Notes: a model not told the origin generated them from the sequence alone. A DNA stretch of 64,000 nt from Phascolarctos cinereus (GCF_002099425.1 NW_018344260.1:2028501-2092500); one strand, 5' to 3'. Positions 1 to 11,345 are shown, numbered from the stretch's first letter. Numbers and translations: made by a program.

Positions 1-735
1 GTAGCAAAGAATTGGAAACTAAGGGGATACTCATTAACTGGGAAAACAAATTGAAACAAATTATGATATATGAATGCAATGGAATACTATTATCCTGTAA
101 GAAATTATGAAGGGAATGGTTTTAAAAAAAATAACCTGGGAAGACTTGTATGAACTGATGGTAAGTAAAGTGGACAGAACCAAAAGAACAATTTATACAG
201 TAAAAGCAATATTATAAGATAATCAACTTTGAAAGACTTAATAATTCTGATAAATACCATGATCAACCATAATTCCAAAGGACTCATGATGAAACATACA
301 ATAGCATCACCACCAGAAAGAGAACCAATTGACTCAGAGTATAAATTGAAGCATATTTTCTTCTATTGTGTTCCTTTCTTTTTTCTTCCTTCCTTCCTTC
401 CTTTTTTTTTTCCTTTTTGCAACCTGGCTAATGAGGACATTTATTTCACATGTCTGTGTATTTAGGATGGGTTTTATTTTTCTTGCCTTCTCAATGAGTG
501 AGGGAAGGGAAGAATGAGGAAGCGAATTGATTTTTTTTTTTGATTTTTTTTTTTGGCTAGGCAATGGAGTTAAGTGACTTGCCCAGGGTGACACAGCTAG
601 TAAGTGTTATGTGTCTGAGGACGAATTTGAGCCTAGGTTCTCCTGAATCCAGGGCCGGCACTCTATCCACTGCGCCACCTAGCTGCCCCGAGAATTGATT
701 TTTTTTTAAAGAAGGAAAAGAAAAGAATGAGTGGA
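1..735 (+). mobile_element. L1 3' end (ORF2 terminus and 3' UTR), continues off the left edge
   Basis: The first 200 bp match the L1 ORF2 C-terminal coding seen in other copies here (AAAGAATTGGAAACT, ATGGAATACTATT, GAACTGATG). A 3' UTR follows with CTTGCCTTCTCAATG and a poly(A)-like end near 710-735. A pyrimidine-rich tract (373-415) and a minus-strand SINE interrupt it. Confidence 0.8.
540..691 (-). mobile_element. Marsupial tRNA-related SINE, inserted in L1 3' UTR
   Basis: The element reads in reverse from its T-run (poly-A on the other strand), through AAGTGACTTGCCCAGGGT and ACACAGCTAGTAAGTG, to the head CTGCGCCACCTAGCTGCCCC. The target-site duplication is GAATTGATTTTTTTT, at 524-538 and 692-706. 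Confidence 0.9.
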
Positions 736-754
736 TAATCATAATTATAACAAA

Positions 755-982
755 TGATATTTCTGTGGTGCTCTGACTTTAACCACATCATCTCACTCAA
801 ACCTCACAATACTTTAATAGGTATTGTCATTACTACTTTTCAGATAAGGAAGCTGAGGCTTAGAGGTTAAGTGAATTACCTGAGTTAAATCTTGGAGCTA
901 GTGCCAGAAACAGTATTTGAACACAGGGCTCTCCTGACTCCAGATTCTAGTGTTTTTTCACTCTACTATACTACCTCTCATT
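755..982 (+). mobile_element. MIR/THER CORE-SINE
   Basis: It carries the CORE-SINE landmarks TTTTCAGATAAGGAAGCTGAGGC and AGGTTAAGTGAATTACC, then CAGGGCTCTCCTGACTCCAGAT. Heavily diverged, hence old. Confidence 0.75.
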
Positions 983-1244
983 CTACCTAGCATATTCATT
1001 CATATATTAAGCATTCATTAAGTACTAACTTCATGTCCTGAACCCTACCAGTTGTTTTTGGATAATTTAATCTCTCTTCTAGTGAATTATAGTTTATTCA
1101 AGTATCTTTCTGCAAAATAAGTACAGAATAATTTTGAGACAATAAAAATAATTCTGAAAAAAAAACCAAAAAAATAATTCTGATGGTACACATTATATGG
1201 CAAGTTATGGCTACCCGGCTCTTTCACAGGCATTACCTCACTTG

Positions 1245-1795
1245 ACAGTGACAACTAGGTAATCCCTAACCTCAAGGTACTAACTTTCTAATGTATCTAT
1301 ACATACAGAAAAAAATATATAGAGTGAATAAATACAAAGTAGTTAAATACAAGTTGGTTTGGGAGGAAAGATATGAGCAGCTGATGTAGAGAAGGAGTCA
1401 AGAAAGACTTCATGCAAAAACAAGTACTTGAGCAGAGTCTTGATGAAAAAGAAAAATTCTATGAGGCAGAGGTAAAGAGGACATGCACTACATGCATGGG
1501 AGATGGAAAGGGCACAGAGAGAGACAATGGAATATCATGAGTGAGGAGCAGAGAGAAAGTCAGTTTGGCTGAATCACAGAGTACAGGAGAAAGAATAATC
1601 TCCAATGAGGCTGAAAAGATAGGTTGGGGCCAAGTTGTGTAGGGCTTTAATACCTAAAGAGAGTTTATATTTTCTCCTAGTGATCATAGGGAGTCACTTG
1701 AGTTGATGAAGTAAAGGAGTGACATGGTCAGGTGTGTGCTGAAGGAAAGGGAGACCAAGTAAAAGGCTGCTACAACAATTTATCATATTATACTT
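1245..1795 (-). mobile_element. L2 fragment, antisense
   Basis: The plus strand shows the reverse complement of the L2 3' half: CCTCAAGGTACTAACTTTCTAATG, GGCCAAGTTGTGTAGGGCTTTAAT and GTGACATGGTCAGG, with CTGCTACAACAATT at the end. Coding direction is minus. Confidence 0.65.
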
Positions 1796-1799
1796 TCTT

Positions 1800-3010
1800 C
1801 AAAAAGAGATTTGTTGGGCGCTAGATATGGTGAACATCAAACAAAATCATAAACAATGAAATTAACCCCATCAAAGATTCCCAAACTGTGGGTCAAGGAC
1901 CATAGGTGGAGGATAAAGTTACTGGAATTCCACATAATTATGTAAGAGATCTGCAAAGCCATATGCTCTCTAGATGTTGTCTTTTAATATTTATTTCAAA
2001 CCAACAAAATATTCAGTGTGACTCGGAAAAAGTAAGCAAACATACCTTTTAAAGACTGAATAAATTATGTCTCTCACATATGTATTATTTTCCCAACATG
2101 CATAGAAGTTGCTGTGACTAATAATATACAAATTCATTTTAAAGTGTTATAGAATATATAGTAGCTTTGTCATCATGAAAATTTTTCAATCAATATTAAT
2201 AGCACAACTACTAGGATGCAGGCGATATGTGATGAATGCTAAAAGGAAATCTCTCATAACAATAGAAAATTGTGAATCAGTTGTCAGTTTGCTATCCAAT
2301 CAACAAAAGTCAAAAAAAGACTAAAGGAAGAAAAATGAAAAAAGCTCCACCCCCTTCATGTGATTATAGTCACTGTAATTTGACTATTTAAGCTGTTAAC
2401 TACAAAAATAAAACATTAGAGGAACAAAAGCAAAGACATTGGATCTATTGATTACCATATCTAGAAAAGCTTACTTAATTGGGAGGAGGGGAGGGAAGAG
2501 GGGAATCACCACAATGAGGAACCAGAGAGGAATCCCAAAACCTTGTCAACTAGAAAACACAATCTTTTGTCCAAACAGAGAAAAAAGGCAGCCAAGAATG
2601 ACAAGTTTGGAGCACAATCTCATTTTCAAAACATTACATAAGAAGAGGATGGAAGATTATAAGTAATGCCATCCAAAAAAATAATAAAAAGCAGTTGAGG
2701 GGAAATTAAGCCTGCAAAAAGACTGGCATGAAATTCAGTTCAATAGGTCATCCCAAGGACATCTGCAGATGAAAATGGAAGGACAACAAATACAAGTAAA
2801 ATGAAATGGATTTGCTAGAGTTTCCTTAAAAAGAAAAACTATTTGTTGATGACCTTTGATTTTTATATTACCACAATTTTCCCTCTTTCCCCTCTCAGAG
2901 AGCCATCTCATATAAAAAAATGATATTTTAAAGACAAAAAAGGGAAATATCAGCATAACTCATCAATATATTGAAAAAGTCTGAAAATATATACAATGTA
3001 CCACACTCAT
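1800..3010. other. No recognised feature
   Basis: AT-rich sequence with short open frames only. A GATTCCCAAACTGTGGGTC stretch near 1878 hints at a degraded DNA transposon, but I cannot place it. No splice-flanked coding block seen. Confidence 0.4.
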
Positions 3011-3014
3011 AGAA

Positions 3015-3735
3015 CTCCCATCTCAGCAGATGGGGCTGAAAATTGCCTTCTCATTCCTCTTCTTTGAAGCCATACTTGTTTTTGTAATTTTGCAACATTC
3101 ATTTTTGTGTGTGTGGCTGTTTTTTCCCTTTATATTGTTACAGCTATTTTTTTCTTGGTTCTGCTTATTTCACTCTTGATTTGTTCATGTAGGTCTTTCC
3201 ATGATTCTCAGTATTCACCATATTCATCATTTCTTACAACATATGAATATTCCATTACATTCTTATGCCACAATTTTAGCCATTCTCCAATGAATGGACA
3301 TCTACTTTGTTTCCAATTCTTCACTATCACAAAAAGTGGTGTTACTTTCTTCTTATCATGACTTGCCTACAGTATAAGCCTTCTGATAAAATCTTTGGGT
3401 CCCTACAGTACAGACATTTTAGTCACTATTTTTACATAATTCCAAATTGCTTTCCAAAAAGTTCATACTAATTCACTATTTCACCAACAATGCCCTAGTG
3501 TGCCTATTTCCCACAACCCCTCCAATATTAACCATTCCAAATTTTTTGTCATTTTTGCCAATTTGCTAGGTGGGAGGTCTAAAGCCTCAGGGTTATAGTG
3601 ATTCATATTTGTCTTATGATTAGTGATTCGTAGCATTCTTTAATATGGTTGTTAATAATGTGGGGTTTTTCTTTTGAGAACTGTTCGTTCTACCCTTTAA
3701 CCATTTATCTTTTGGGGAATGGCTTTTTTTTTTTG
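3015..3735 (-). mobile_element. Old L1 ORF2 C-terminus and 3' UTR, antisense
   Basis: The plus strand reads the reverse complement of the ORF2 end: GTAGGTCTTTCCATG, TATTCCATTACATTC, CAATGAATGGACATC and CCATTTATCTTTTGGGGAATGGC. It is more diverged than the copies at 14.4 and 54.4 kb. Confidence 0.8.
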
Positions 3736-4089
3736 CTAGTGTTTCTGTGGCTGGCATCAGTGACTTTTTAATGGCAGAACATTAGCAATGATAGAAGAAT
3801 CACTACATTTGGCATCCACTATCTCTGTACCCTGTGTACTAGGAGTAAATAGCAATGACAGTAAAGAAGATGAAGTCAGGAAGAATGGCTGGCCATGACC
3901 AAACATATTAGGAAACCTCCATACTGGAAGTAACAAAATTTTGACAGCACTCGGGAATCAATTTTAAAGTTATATCATAAAATCTTTTTCAAAATGACCT
4001 AAGCATGCATCAAGTATATCTTTGTTGAAAACAAGAAAGGAATGAACAGGTCTTCATAAACTATTTTAAAACAATAGACACTTAATAAG

Positions 4090-4357
4090 AATAGCAGTCA
4101 TTTACATATTGCTTTAAGATTTGCAAAGCCATTTACATAAATTATCACATTTGATCTCAACAATCCTGAGAAGTAGGTGCTATTATTAGCCTCATTTTAC
4201 AGAGTAGGAAACTGAGGCAACCAGAGGTTAGGCCACTTGGACAGTGACTTGCCCAAAATCACACAATTAAGTAAGAACATGAAGTCACATTTTAATGCTT
4301 ATCTTCTTGACTTCAAGTGTAGCACTCTATCCACTTTATCACTCAGCTGCCTCTAGA
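4090..4357 (+). mobile_element. MIR/THER CORE-SINE, near full length
   Basis: It opens with the TATTGCTTTAAGATTTGCAAAGCC block. Then come CATTTGATCTCAACAATCCTG, TTTTACAGAGTAGGAAACTGAGGC and a terminal CACTCTATCCAC with GCTGCCTC. Confidence 0.8.
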
Positions 4358-4439
4358 CAAATCCACATGGCCTTGCAAATGACTATATAACATAGTAAAT
4401 ATAAGAATTTGCCATAATTTTAAATTACAAAAAAAAAGA

Positions 4440-4690
4440 ATCACTAATTTGGCCAGGAAAAACAAAATGCAGTTTTATGGCCATTCTCAAACAAAGTGTT
4501 TCCCACACCTAGAGTGAGGTCATAAAAGATTTCATGACAAATTTGATCATGAAGATAACTTTGGTCAATAATCCCATGAGAATCAATATCAGGTCAGGCA
4601 TAAAACAAGGAAACAAACCTCCATCAAAAAGTATTCAGTGTACTGGAGGATATCCTAAACATAGTTGAAATAGAACAGGGATTCTTTGGA
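4440..4690 (+). mobile_element. RTE (BovB-like) reverse-transcriptase fragment
   Basis: The segment with AGGTCAGGCATAAAACAAGGAAAC and CAGGATTCTTTGGA resembles the RTE RT motif VRxGVRQGDxxSPxLF and the downstream GxLxxG coding. Frames are broken and identity is low. Confidence 0.4.
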
Positions 4691-4744
4691 TTATTCTGCC
4701 TGTATGTTACAAATGTAATGTTTATCACCACCTAGTAAACCATT

Positions 4745-5190
4745 GTAATTCAGTCAGTCAATCACGTCTGACTCTTCATAACCCCACGGATCACAGCATG
4801 CCAGGCTTTTCTATTCCTCTATTATCTCTCGAAGCCTGTCCAAATTCATGTTCATTGTGTCCATGACACTATCTATCCATCCCATTTTCTGCTGCCCCTT
4901 TTTCCTTTTGCCTTCAATCTTTCCCAACATTAGAATCTTTTCCAATGAGTCTCAGCTTCTCATTATGTGGCCAAAGTATTTTAGCTTCAGCTTCGGTATT
5001 TGATCTTCCATTGAACAGCCTAAATTAATTTCTTTAAGTATTGACTGATTTTATCTCTTTGGTGTCCAAGGTACCCTCAAAAGTCTTCTCCATCACCACA
5101 ATTCCAAAGTGTCAATTCTGGGGAACTCAACTTTCCTTACAATCCAGTTCTCACAGCCATACATTGCTATCACACTACTCCTCAATGACT
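4745..5190 (-). mobile_element. RTE (BovB-like) LINE fragment, antisense
   Basis: The plus strand carries the reverse complement of a BovB/RTE tail: GTCTGACTCTTCATAACCCC, GCATGCCAGGCTTTTCTATT, CCAATGAGTCTCAGCTTCTC, AGTCTTCTCCATCACCACA and TCTCACAGCCATACATTGCT. The last part is antisense to the conserved LWCWRRLLRVPWT-like C-terminal coding. Confidence 0.75.
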
Positions 5191-5194
5191 TCAA

Positions 5195-6600
5195 AAAAGA
5201 GATCACTTTAATCATTAAAACAGGAAAATCAACACCTATTTCTCATATTGTGGTATTTCAGTCAGCATTCTGAAAAATCCCCACTTGATCCTTCCATTCC
5301 AGCTAATTATCATCCTATATCTCTCTTGCCTTTTATAGCTAATCTCCTCAAAAAGGCAGTTTATGAAAACCTCCACTTTCTCTCCTCCCATTCTCTTCCT
5401 AACTGCTTACAGCTCAGTTTCTGACCTTACCACTCCACCAACACTGCTTTCTTTAAAATTATTAATGATCTCTTAGTTGCCAAATCCAACAGCCTTTTAT
5501 TAATCTTCGTTCCCCCTGACCTCTCTGTAGCCTTTCACACTGTTGAAAACTGTCTCCTTTTCGATACTCTCTTCTCTCTAGATTTTTGGGACATCTTTCT
5601 CTCCTGGTTCTCATCTTACCTATTTGACCACTTCTCTATTTTCACTACTGGATCCACTTCCAGATTACACTGTAAGTACCCCTCAGCATTATGCCCTGTG
5701 CCCCTTTCTCTTTTCTTTCTATACTAGTTCACTTGGTAAACTCATCAGGTCTCATAGATTTAGTTATCATCTCCATGCTAGTGATTTTCAAAGTTACCTA
5801 TCCTGCCCCAAACTCTCTGCTGACCTCCAATCTTGCATCTCCAACTGGCTTTCAAGCATCTTCAACTGGATCTCCAGTAGACAACTTAATGTGTCCAAAA
5901 CAAAACTCATTATCTTTCCCCCTAAATACCACACCCCTCCCCTCCTACCTTGCCTATTACTGTAGAGGGCAACATCCTCCCAGTCCTTCATACTCAAAAC
6001 CTCATCATAGATTCTTCACTCTCCCTCACCTTTCATATCCAAGTTGTTGCCAAAGTCTGTAAGTTTCACCTTTGCAACATCTCTCCAAAGGGTTATGGCA
6101 TACGTTTGATCATGTCGCCCACTTCTACACATTCAATAAACTTATGCGGCTTCCTGTTGTCTTGAGGGTCAAATGCAAAATGTTCTGTTTGGCAGAGTCC
6201 TTCATAACCTAGCTCCATCCTCCCTTTCCATTCTTCTTGCACCTTGTTCTCCAATGCATATTCCCCTATTCAGTAACACTGGCCTACCGGCTATTCCACA
6301 AATAAGAGATATTCCATCTTTTGGCTCCAGGTATTTTCTCTGGCTGTCTCCCATGCCTGGAATGCTTCCCCTCCTCCATGGCTTCCTATAAGTCCCAAAT
6401 AGAACCTCATCTTTTACTAAAAGCCTTCCCTCTGTTAATTATTTCCTATTTATCCTGTATATAGCTTGCTTTGTATATATTTGTATGTTGTCTCCCCCAT
6501 TAGATTGTAAGCTCTTTGAGGACAAGGACTGTTTTTGCTTCTTTTTGTATCCCTAGCACAATGCCTGGCACATGTACTAAATAAATATTGATTGATTGAG
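5195..6600 (+). mobile_element. L2 LINE: RT domain remnant and full 3' end
   Basis: The longest L2 in the window, reading sense. Broken frames give PANYHPISLLPF, DLSVAFHTVENCLLFDTLFSL, then [46 protein letters not shown]. In the last, the catalytic YADD region has decayed to HASD. The 3' UTR ends with TTAGATTGTAAGCTCTTTGAGG, CACAATGCCTGGCACATG and the ATTGATTGATTG tail. The reading frame is interrupted many times. Confidence 0.88.
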
Positions 6601-6634
6601 CAACCCACTGAGTTAATCCATCAGAATGCAAATC

Positions 6635-6712
6635 TATATGCAAATATATATACATGTATACATAGTATATATGTACATATATATACATATATATAATGTC
6701 TATGTGTGTGTC
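6635..6712. repeat. AT/CA-rich microsatellite
   Basis: Imperfect TA, TACA and TGTG repeats directly after the L2 tail. Confidence 0.85.
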
Positions 6713-6939
6713 TTAGATAAGATTTACAGGGGAAATGTCCTATTGCTACTTTTCATATTATTTTATTAAATAGTTTTGCTTTGACCTAAAAACATATATG
6801 CAAAGACAATGAGATGGGCTAGAATTGAATGAAAAGAAGAGATAGTTCTGAAATGTCCTCAGTAAATTGTGCAATAATTTCAATGATTCTAAAATATTCA
6901 CTACCTCCAAAACTGGATACCAATATTTTATTAATGCAA

Positions 6940-7310
6940 TATGACTAGAAATCATGGAACACCACAACTTAAAAGAATCAAATTTCCAGGTGACTCAAAG
7001 GGTAATGGCAAGATGCATAATAGGTATGAATAAATTGCAGCACACTACCAATGATGACTTGCAGATAATGAATGGCTAAAAGATATCATCCTAGAGGTGA
7101 ATAATTATAAAAAGAAGTGGCCAGGTCATATATTGTATATGACTAACAACAGATAGACAGCCCAAGTGTTACACTGCTATCTTTAACATTTAAAAACAAA
7201 ACAAAATAAAAAAAAGGGTTTCTAGAGGACTAGACAGATCTTCTATAGAAGATTTACAGAAAGAGAGGAAAAGATGTGTTGCCATCTGTACCAATGGAGG
7301 AAATATCCAC
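6940..7310 (+). mobile_element. RTE (BovB-like) C-terminal fragment, sense
   Basis: GGTGACTCAAAGGGTAATGG and GATATCATCCTAGAGGTGAA lead into a frame reading NNYKKKWPGHILYMTNNR. This matches the RTE C-terminal signature (KRRWAGHVARMTDNRW). Many stops. Confidence 0.6.
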
Positions 7311-7449
7311 ACCAATATGTTCAGGGAATTGTTGAGGTATTATTAGCCATTGTAGCATTGTCATTCAAGTTTCTTAGAGTGTCATACTTATTATGACTTA
7401 AACTTATTATGAACTACCGTGGGCCAGGTCCAAATGCACTCCCACATTT

Positions 7450-8134
7450 TCTCTAAAATGGCAGTCTAAAAGAAGAGCTGCACAGTTCAGATGTATGACT
7501 TCATGGAGGATGAGGCAGCAGAGTTCAAGGAGGCCTTCCAACTGTTTAACCAAAAAGGGATGGAAAGACCTTATATAGCCAGTGTTGGGACATGATGCGA
7601 GCCCTGGGCCAGAACTCTACCGATGTGGAGGTGCTCAGAGTATTAGAGAATACCAAGAGTGATGAGACGAATGTGAAGATGCTGGATTTTGAACACTTTC
7701 TGCCAATGCTGTAGACTGTAGCAAAGAATAAGGACCAAGGCACATATGAAGACTATGTAGAAGGGCTTCGGGTATTTGATAAGGAAGGAAATGGCACAGT
7801 CATGGGGGCTGAAATACAACATGTTCTCATCACCCTGGGTGAGAAAATGACAGAGGAAGAAGTGGAAGTGTTGGTGGCAGGGCACGAAGACAGCAACAGT
7901 TGTATCAACTATGAAGAACTAGTCCGGATGGGGCTGAATGGCTGAGACCAACTCCCCTTTCCACAAAAAGCCCCTTAACTTTCTCAGTGTGAAAATCATC
8001 CTTTTGCCCCTGAAGTAACTGACTACATTTTCAGGGTTGTCAACATCCTTACTTCCAACTCCCACCATATGTCCTCTTTGGCCTATTTGCTCTCTGCTTT
8101 CACCAAATAAACTTGCTATCTGTTTAAAAAAAAA
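7450..8134 (+). pseudogene. MYL6: Processed pseudogene of MYL6 (myosin essential light chain 6)
   Basis: From the ATG at 7491 the sequence reads [20 protein letters not shown], then, after a small frame disruption near 7550, [28 protein letters not shown] and on to the end. This follows MYL6, an EF-hand light chain of non-muscle and smooth-muscle myosin [43 protein letters not shown] and [19 protein letters not shown] are recognisable. A stop codon falls inside MLQTVAKN (about 7712). The end reads [11 protein letters not shown]-stop at 7945, close to the smooth-muscle splice form (YEELVRMVLNG) rather than the non-muscle YEAFVRHILSG. Coding segments that span several exons in the parent are joined without introns. 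A short 3' UTR follows, with AATAAA near 8106 and an A-tract at 8125-8134. These are marks of an L1-mobilised retrocopy. Substitutions, frameshift and stop say it is dead and moderately old. I found no target-site duplication. Confidence 0.9.
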
Positions 8135-8596
8135 GTTTCGGTTTTTTAAGGTTAATACCATACATAATGAAATCAACTATATAACATTCCAATTTAGTTT
8201 TCTTTCAACATAAATACTATTTCAATCATGATACATCTATTCATGTACTTGAAATTTATTATTTAAGAAACATTTCATTTTATGAATCTTCAAATAACTC
8301 TTAATTAATATAGCTTCCCCTAGCTGAGTCTGATTACTACTATAGCCAAATTAAAACATTTCTAATTAGAAATTCTATTTGTAACAAGTTAGAAGAACAA
8401 ATGTATTATATTTCTTCTTTCATATCAGATTCTCCTCCAAACTCCATTTGCTCCCCATTGAAAGCATTTTCATCCTCCCACACTCACCCAGGAACATAAT
8501 TTCAGAATCATCCATGATTGTTCCCTCACCATCATACCCCACATTCAATCAGTTGCCAAGTCAGATATCTCATACTGAATCAGTTGCCAAATCATT

Positions 8597-8792
8597 GTCA
8601 TAGATTTAGAGCTTAAAGGGAGATCAGAGATCAGTGAGTGCAATCCTCTTATTTTACAGAAAAGGAAGTGGAAGCACTGAGGTTAAGTATTTACCCAGGG
8701 TCACAGAGCTAGCAAATATCTAAATCAAGATTTAAACCCAGATCCTCCTGACTCCAAATGCAATGCTTTATCCATTACAGCTTGCTGCCTGA
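8597..8792 (+). mobile_element. MIR/THER CORE-SINE inside L2
   Basis: ATAGATTTAGAGCTTAAAGGGA, TTTTACAGAAAAGGAAGTGG, CCAGGGTCACAGAGCTAGC and CAGATCCTCCTGACTCC appear in the expected order. Confidence 0.85.
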
Positions 8793-8944
8793 CACAGAAA
8801 TTCGATTCCCATGATATCTCTGGCATTTGTCTTCTTTTCTCTACACATAACGTGACTATGATAACTGCACCCCAGCTGGTCTCCCTGTCTCCAATTTCTC
8901 CCCACTCTAATTCATCCTATATATAATTGCCAATATAATTTTAC

Positions 8945-9107
8945 AGCACTATAGATTTAGATGTGGAAGTGACTCCAAAGCCATCTAATGCAATGAAGAA
9001 ACTGAATCTCAGAAAGGGGAAGTGTCAGAAGTAGGGTTTGGACTCAGGTCTTCCTCACTATGATTCCAGTTATCCATTCAATCCACTAGGCCACACTGCC
9101 TCTTGTC
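8945..9107 (+). mobile_element. MIR/THER CORE-SINE, internally shortened, inside L2
   Basis: It starts ATAGATTTAGATGTGGAAGTGA and ends CACTAGGCCACACTGCCTC, but lacks part of the middle. Confidence 0.8.
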
Positions 9108-9539
9108 AAAGCACAAGTTTGACTATATGGCTCCCTACTGTCCCTAGGAAAAAATACAAACTCCTCGGCCTGACATTTAAGATCTTCTACAATCTGTAAC
9201 CAGTCTATCTTTCTAGATTTATTTCACATGATTTTCCCTCATGTGCACTATGCCACAGCCAAAGTGAACTTCACTGTTCCCCATACATGACATTCTACCT
9301 CCCATCGCCATTCATTTGAACAACCTTAAAATGTACTCATTCCTGATCCATGCCCCTCAGAATCTTTATCTTCCTTTAAGGCTTGTATCAGATGCCACCT
9401 CCTATATGAAGCTTTCTTTAATCCTTCTAGTTATTCTTTCCCTTTTCTCAAATTACCATTCCACTTTTGGACAACTAAATGTTAAGTGTGCCTAACAATG
9501 CTGAATCCATTTGATTCTCTATACCTTTCACCCATCACT

Positions 9540-9925
9540 CAGTGCTATCCTCTGAGGCTAGGGAAGATAAGTCTAGTCTCTCTTCTACGTGACACCCTCT
9601 CGGACACTTAAAGACCACTATTATGTCTCCCCCATCCAAAGTCTTCTCTTCTTCAGGCTAAATATCTTAAATTCCTTCAACCAGTCCTCCTATGGAATGG
9701 TAGTTCCAGTCCTATTACCATTCTAGTCATACTTTTCTGGGCACATTACAATTTTCTAAGTCCTTTGTAAAATGTGACACCTAGGACTCAACAAAAATTT
9801 GATCAGGGTATATATATATTGAGGTTATCACCCTGTTCTATAGGTTCTATATCTCTTAATGTAACCTCAGATTGTATTCAATTTTTTGGCTTCCAAGTCA
9901 CACTGCTGACTCATACTTACTGCCT
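9540..9925 (-). mobile_element. CR1/L3 LINE fragment, antisense
   Basis: The plus strand shows the reverse complement of CR1/L3 3' coding: CTTCTCTTCTTCAGGCTAAAT, TTCAACCAGTCCTCCTATGG, GGCTTCCAAGTCACACTGCTG and ACTCATAC, the order known from CR1-type elements. Confidence 0.75.
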
Positions 9926-10196
9926 TCACTTCTTCACTGCCTACTCCTCAAACCTTTCCATTCTGGCTTCAAAAACCCACCACTCTGGTAAATGTAGAGA
10001 AAACAGTTTCAGTAATGACATCTTGGTTGCAAACTGAATGATCTTTTTCAGGCCTCACTCTCTTTAACTTATCTGCAGCATGTGAGACTACTAACCACCC
10101 ACTCTTCTTGAACACTCTCTCTTCCCTTGGCTTTAACTGCATTTCCCCCCTCCTGTTTCACTTTCCTCCTACCAATAAGAGTATTTCTTCTCCATT
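9926..10196 (+). mobile_element. L2 LINE, 5' part of a split copy
   Basis: The L2 RT region reads in sense. GCAGCATGTGAGACTACTAACCACCC corresponds to the AAFDTVDH motif. The copy resumes at 10801 after an L1-derived insertion. Confidence 0.7.
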
Positions 10197-10249
10197 AAGA
10201 CTGGCTCATCTTGTAAGATGAGATGAGCTTGGGATACTAATACACTGTT

Positions 10250-10345
10250 GGGGGAGAGAAAGAGAAAGAGAAAGAGAGAGACAGAGACAGAGAGAGAGAA
10301 ATGGTGGTCTTCTCTAGCGTGGAGGGGGGAGGGAGAGAGAAAGTT
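10250..10345. repeat. GA-rich purine tract
   Basis: GGGGGAGAGAAAGAGAAAG and further GA/GACA runs inside the L1 insert; it probably expanded from the purine-rich L1 3' UTR. Confidence 0.8.
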
Positions 10346-10407
10346 CAGAACTTAAAATATTTTTAAAAAATTAAGTTTTTTCAAAAGGTTAAAAAAAGAT
10401 AAGAGGA

Positions 10408-10602
10408 ATAGATTTAGAGCTTAAAGGTAATGTATAGACCACTGAGTTCAACTCCCTCATCTTACAGATGAGTAAACTGAGGCAGAGGGAGGTTAACTAA
10501 CTCTTCTAGGGTCACATAGCTAGTAAATGTCTAAGGCAGGATTTTAATCCAGATCTTTCTAATTCCAAGTCCACTGCCTTATCCACTATGGCTTGCTGCT
10601 TC
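10408..10602 (+). mobile_element. MIR/THER CORE-SINE within the transduced segment
   Basis: GATTTAGAGCTTAAAGGTAA, CTTACAGATGAGTAAACTGAGGC, GGGTCACATAGCTAGTAAATG and TTATCCACTATGGCTTGCTGC are recognisable. Confidence 0.85.
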
Positions 10603-10800
10603 AATTATGAGCAGAAGGATAAGCAGAGCAATGTTGAAACCACCATATTAAATTTGAATTATACAAAAGAAAACAAACTGTATATTACAGAAGTTGAATT
10701 GTAACCCCCTTTTAAACTTTTCTTTGTATACTGAAATAGTCATGTTTGTTATTTATTAAGTTCATAATAAAAAATAACTTTAAAAAAAGAGTGGCTCATC

Positions 10801-11345
10801 ATGTTCTCATCCCAGTGCAGGAAATCCATCAATATTCTGTCCTCAGCCTCATCCCTTCTTTCTAGACTCTCTCCCTTGGTGATTTAATAATCCATTCTCA
10901 TGGCTTCAGTTATCACTTTCCTATAACTCCCCACACTATATATCCAAATGAAATCCCTTACTCCAGACTTCCCTATTTTTGCCAATGGCACCATCATCCA
11001 GGTTTCAAAACCTCAATCATTCTTGACTCTTGCCTTTCCTTTACACTTCCCCTCCCCCACCACATTTCATCAGTTCCCAAATCTTTCAATTTTATCTCCA
11101 TAATTCCTTGCAGATTTATTCCCCTTCTTTCCATTCACATTGCCGCCACTAGAGTTTAGGCTATTTAGACTATTATATATTAGAGTATAGCTTCCTAACT
11201 AATCTCCTTACCTACATTTTCTTTCCTTTCCAAACCATGCTTCAGAATGCCATTGCCAATATAATCTTCCTAATGTGCAAGTCTGATCATGTCACTACCT
11301 TATTTAAAAAATTTCAATGTCTTCCAATTACCTAGGGAATAAAAG
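10801..11345 (+). mobile_element. L2 LINE, 3' part of the split copy
   Basis: It continues the L2 of 9926-10196 across the insertion. CCAGTGCAGGAAATCC, CCAATGGCACCATCATCCAGG, CATTGCCGCCAC and GTCTGATCATGTCACTACC are in L2 order. Confidence 0.75.

Larger units (their letters stand above)
8420..9500 (+). mobile_element. L2 LINE 3' half, split by two MIRs
   Basis: L2 sense landmarks occur before, between and after the two MIR inserts: CAATCAGTTGCCAAGTCAG, CCCAGCTGGTCTCCCTGTCTC, AAAATACAAACTCCTCGGCC and CAGATGCCACCTCCTATATG. A 17-bp motif (ATCAGTTGCCAARTCA) occurs twice near 8546 and 8580. Confidence 0.8.
10211..10786 (+). mobile_element. 5'-truncated L1 with apparent 3' transduction
   Basis: The 14-bp target-site duplication AAGA[C/G]TGGCTCATC flanks the whole block (10197-10210 and 10787-10800). 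The first part is L1. GGGATACTAATACACTGTTGG matches L1 ORF2 near 25.21 kb, then a purine tract and an L1 3' UTR end (AGTTCAGAACTTAAAATATTTT) follow. After the L1 end come about 390 bp of non-L1 sequence including a MIR, finishing in CATAATAAAAAATAACTTTAAAAAAA. One target-site duplication pair around both parts suggests one event, with L1 read-through carrying 3' flanking sequence. Confidence 0.6.
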
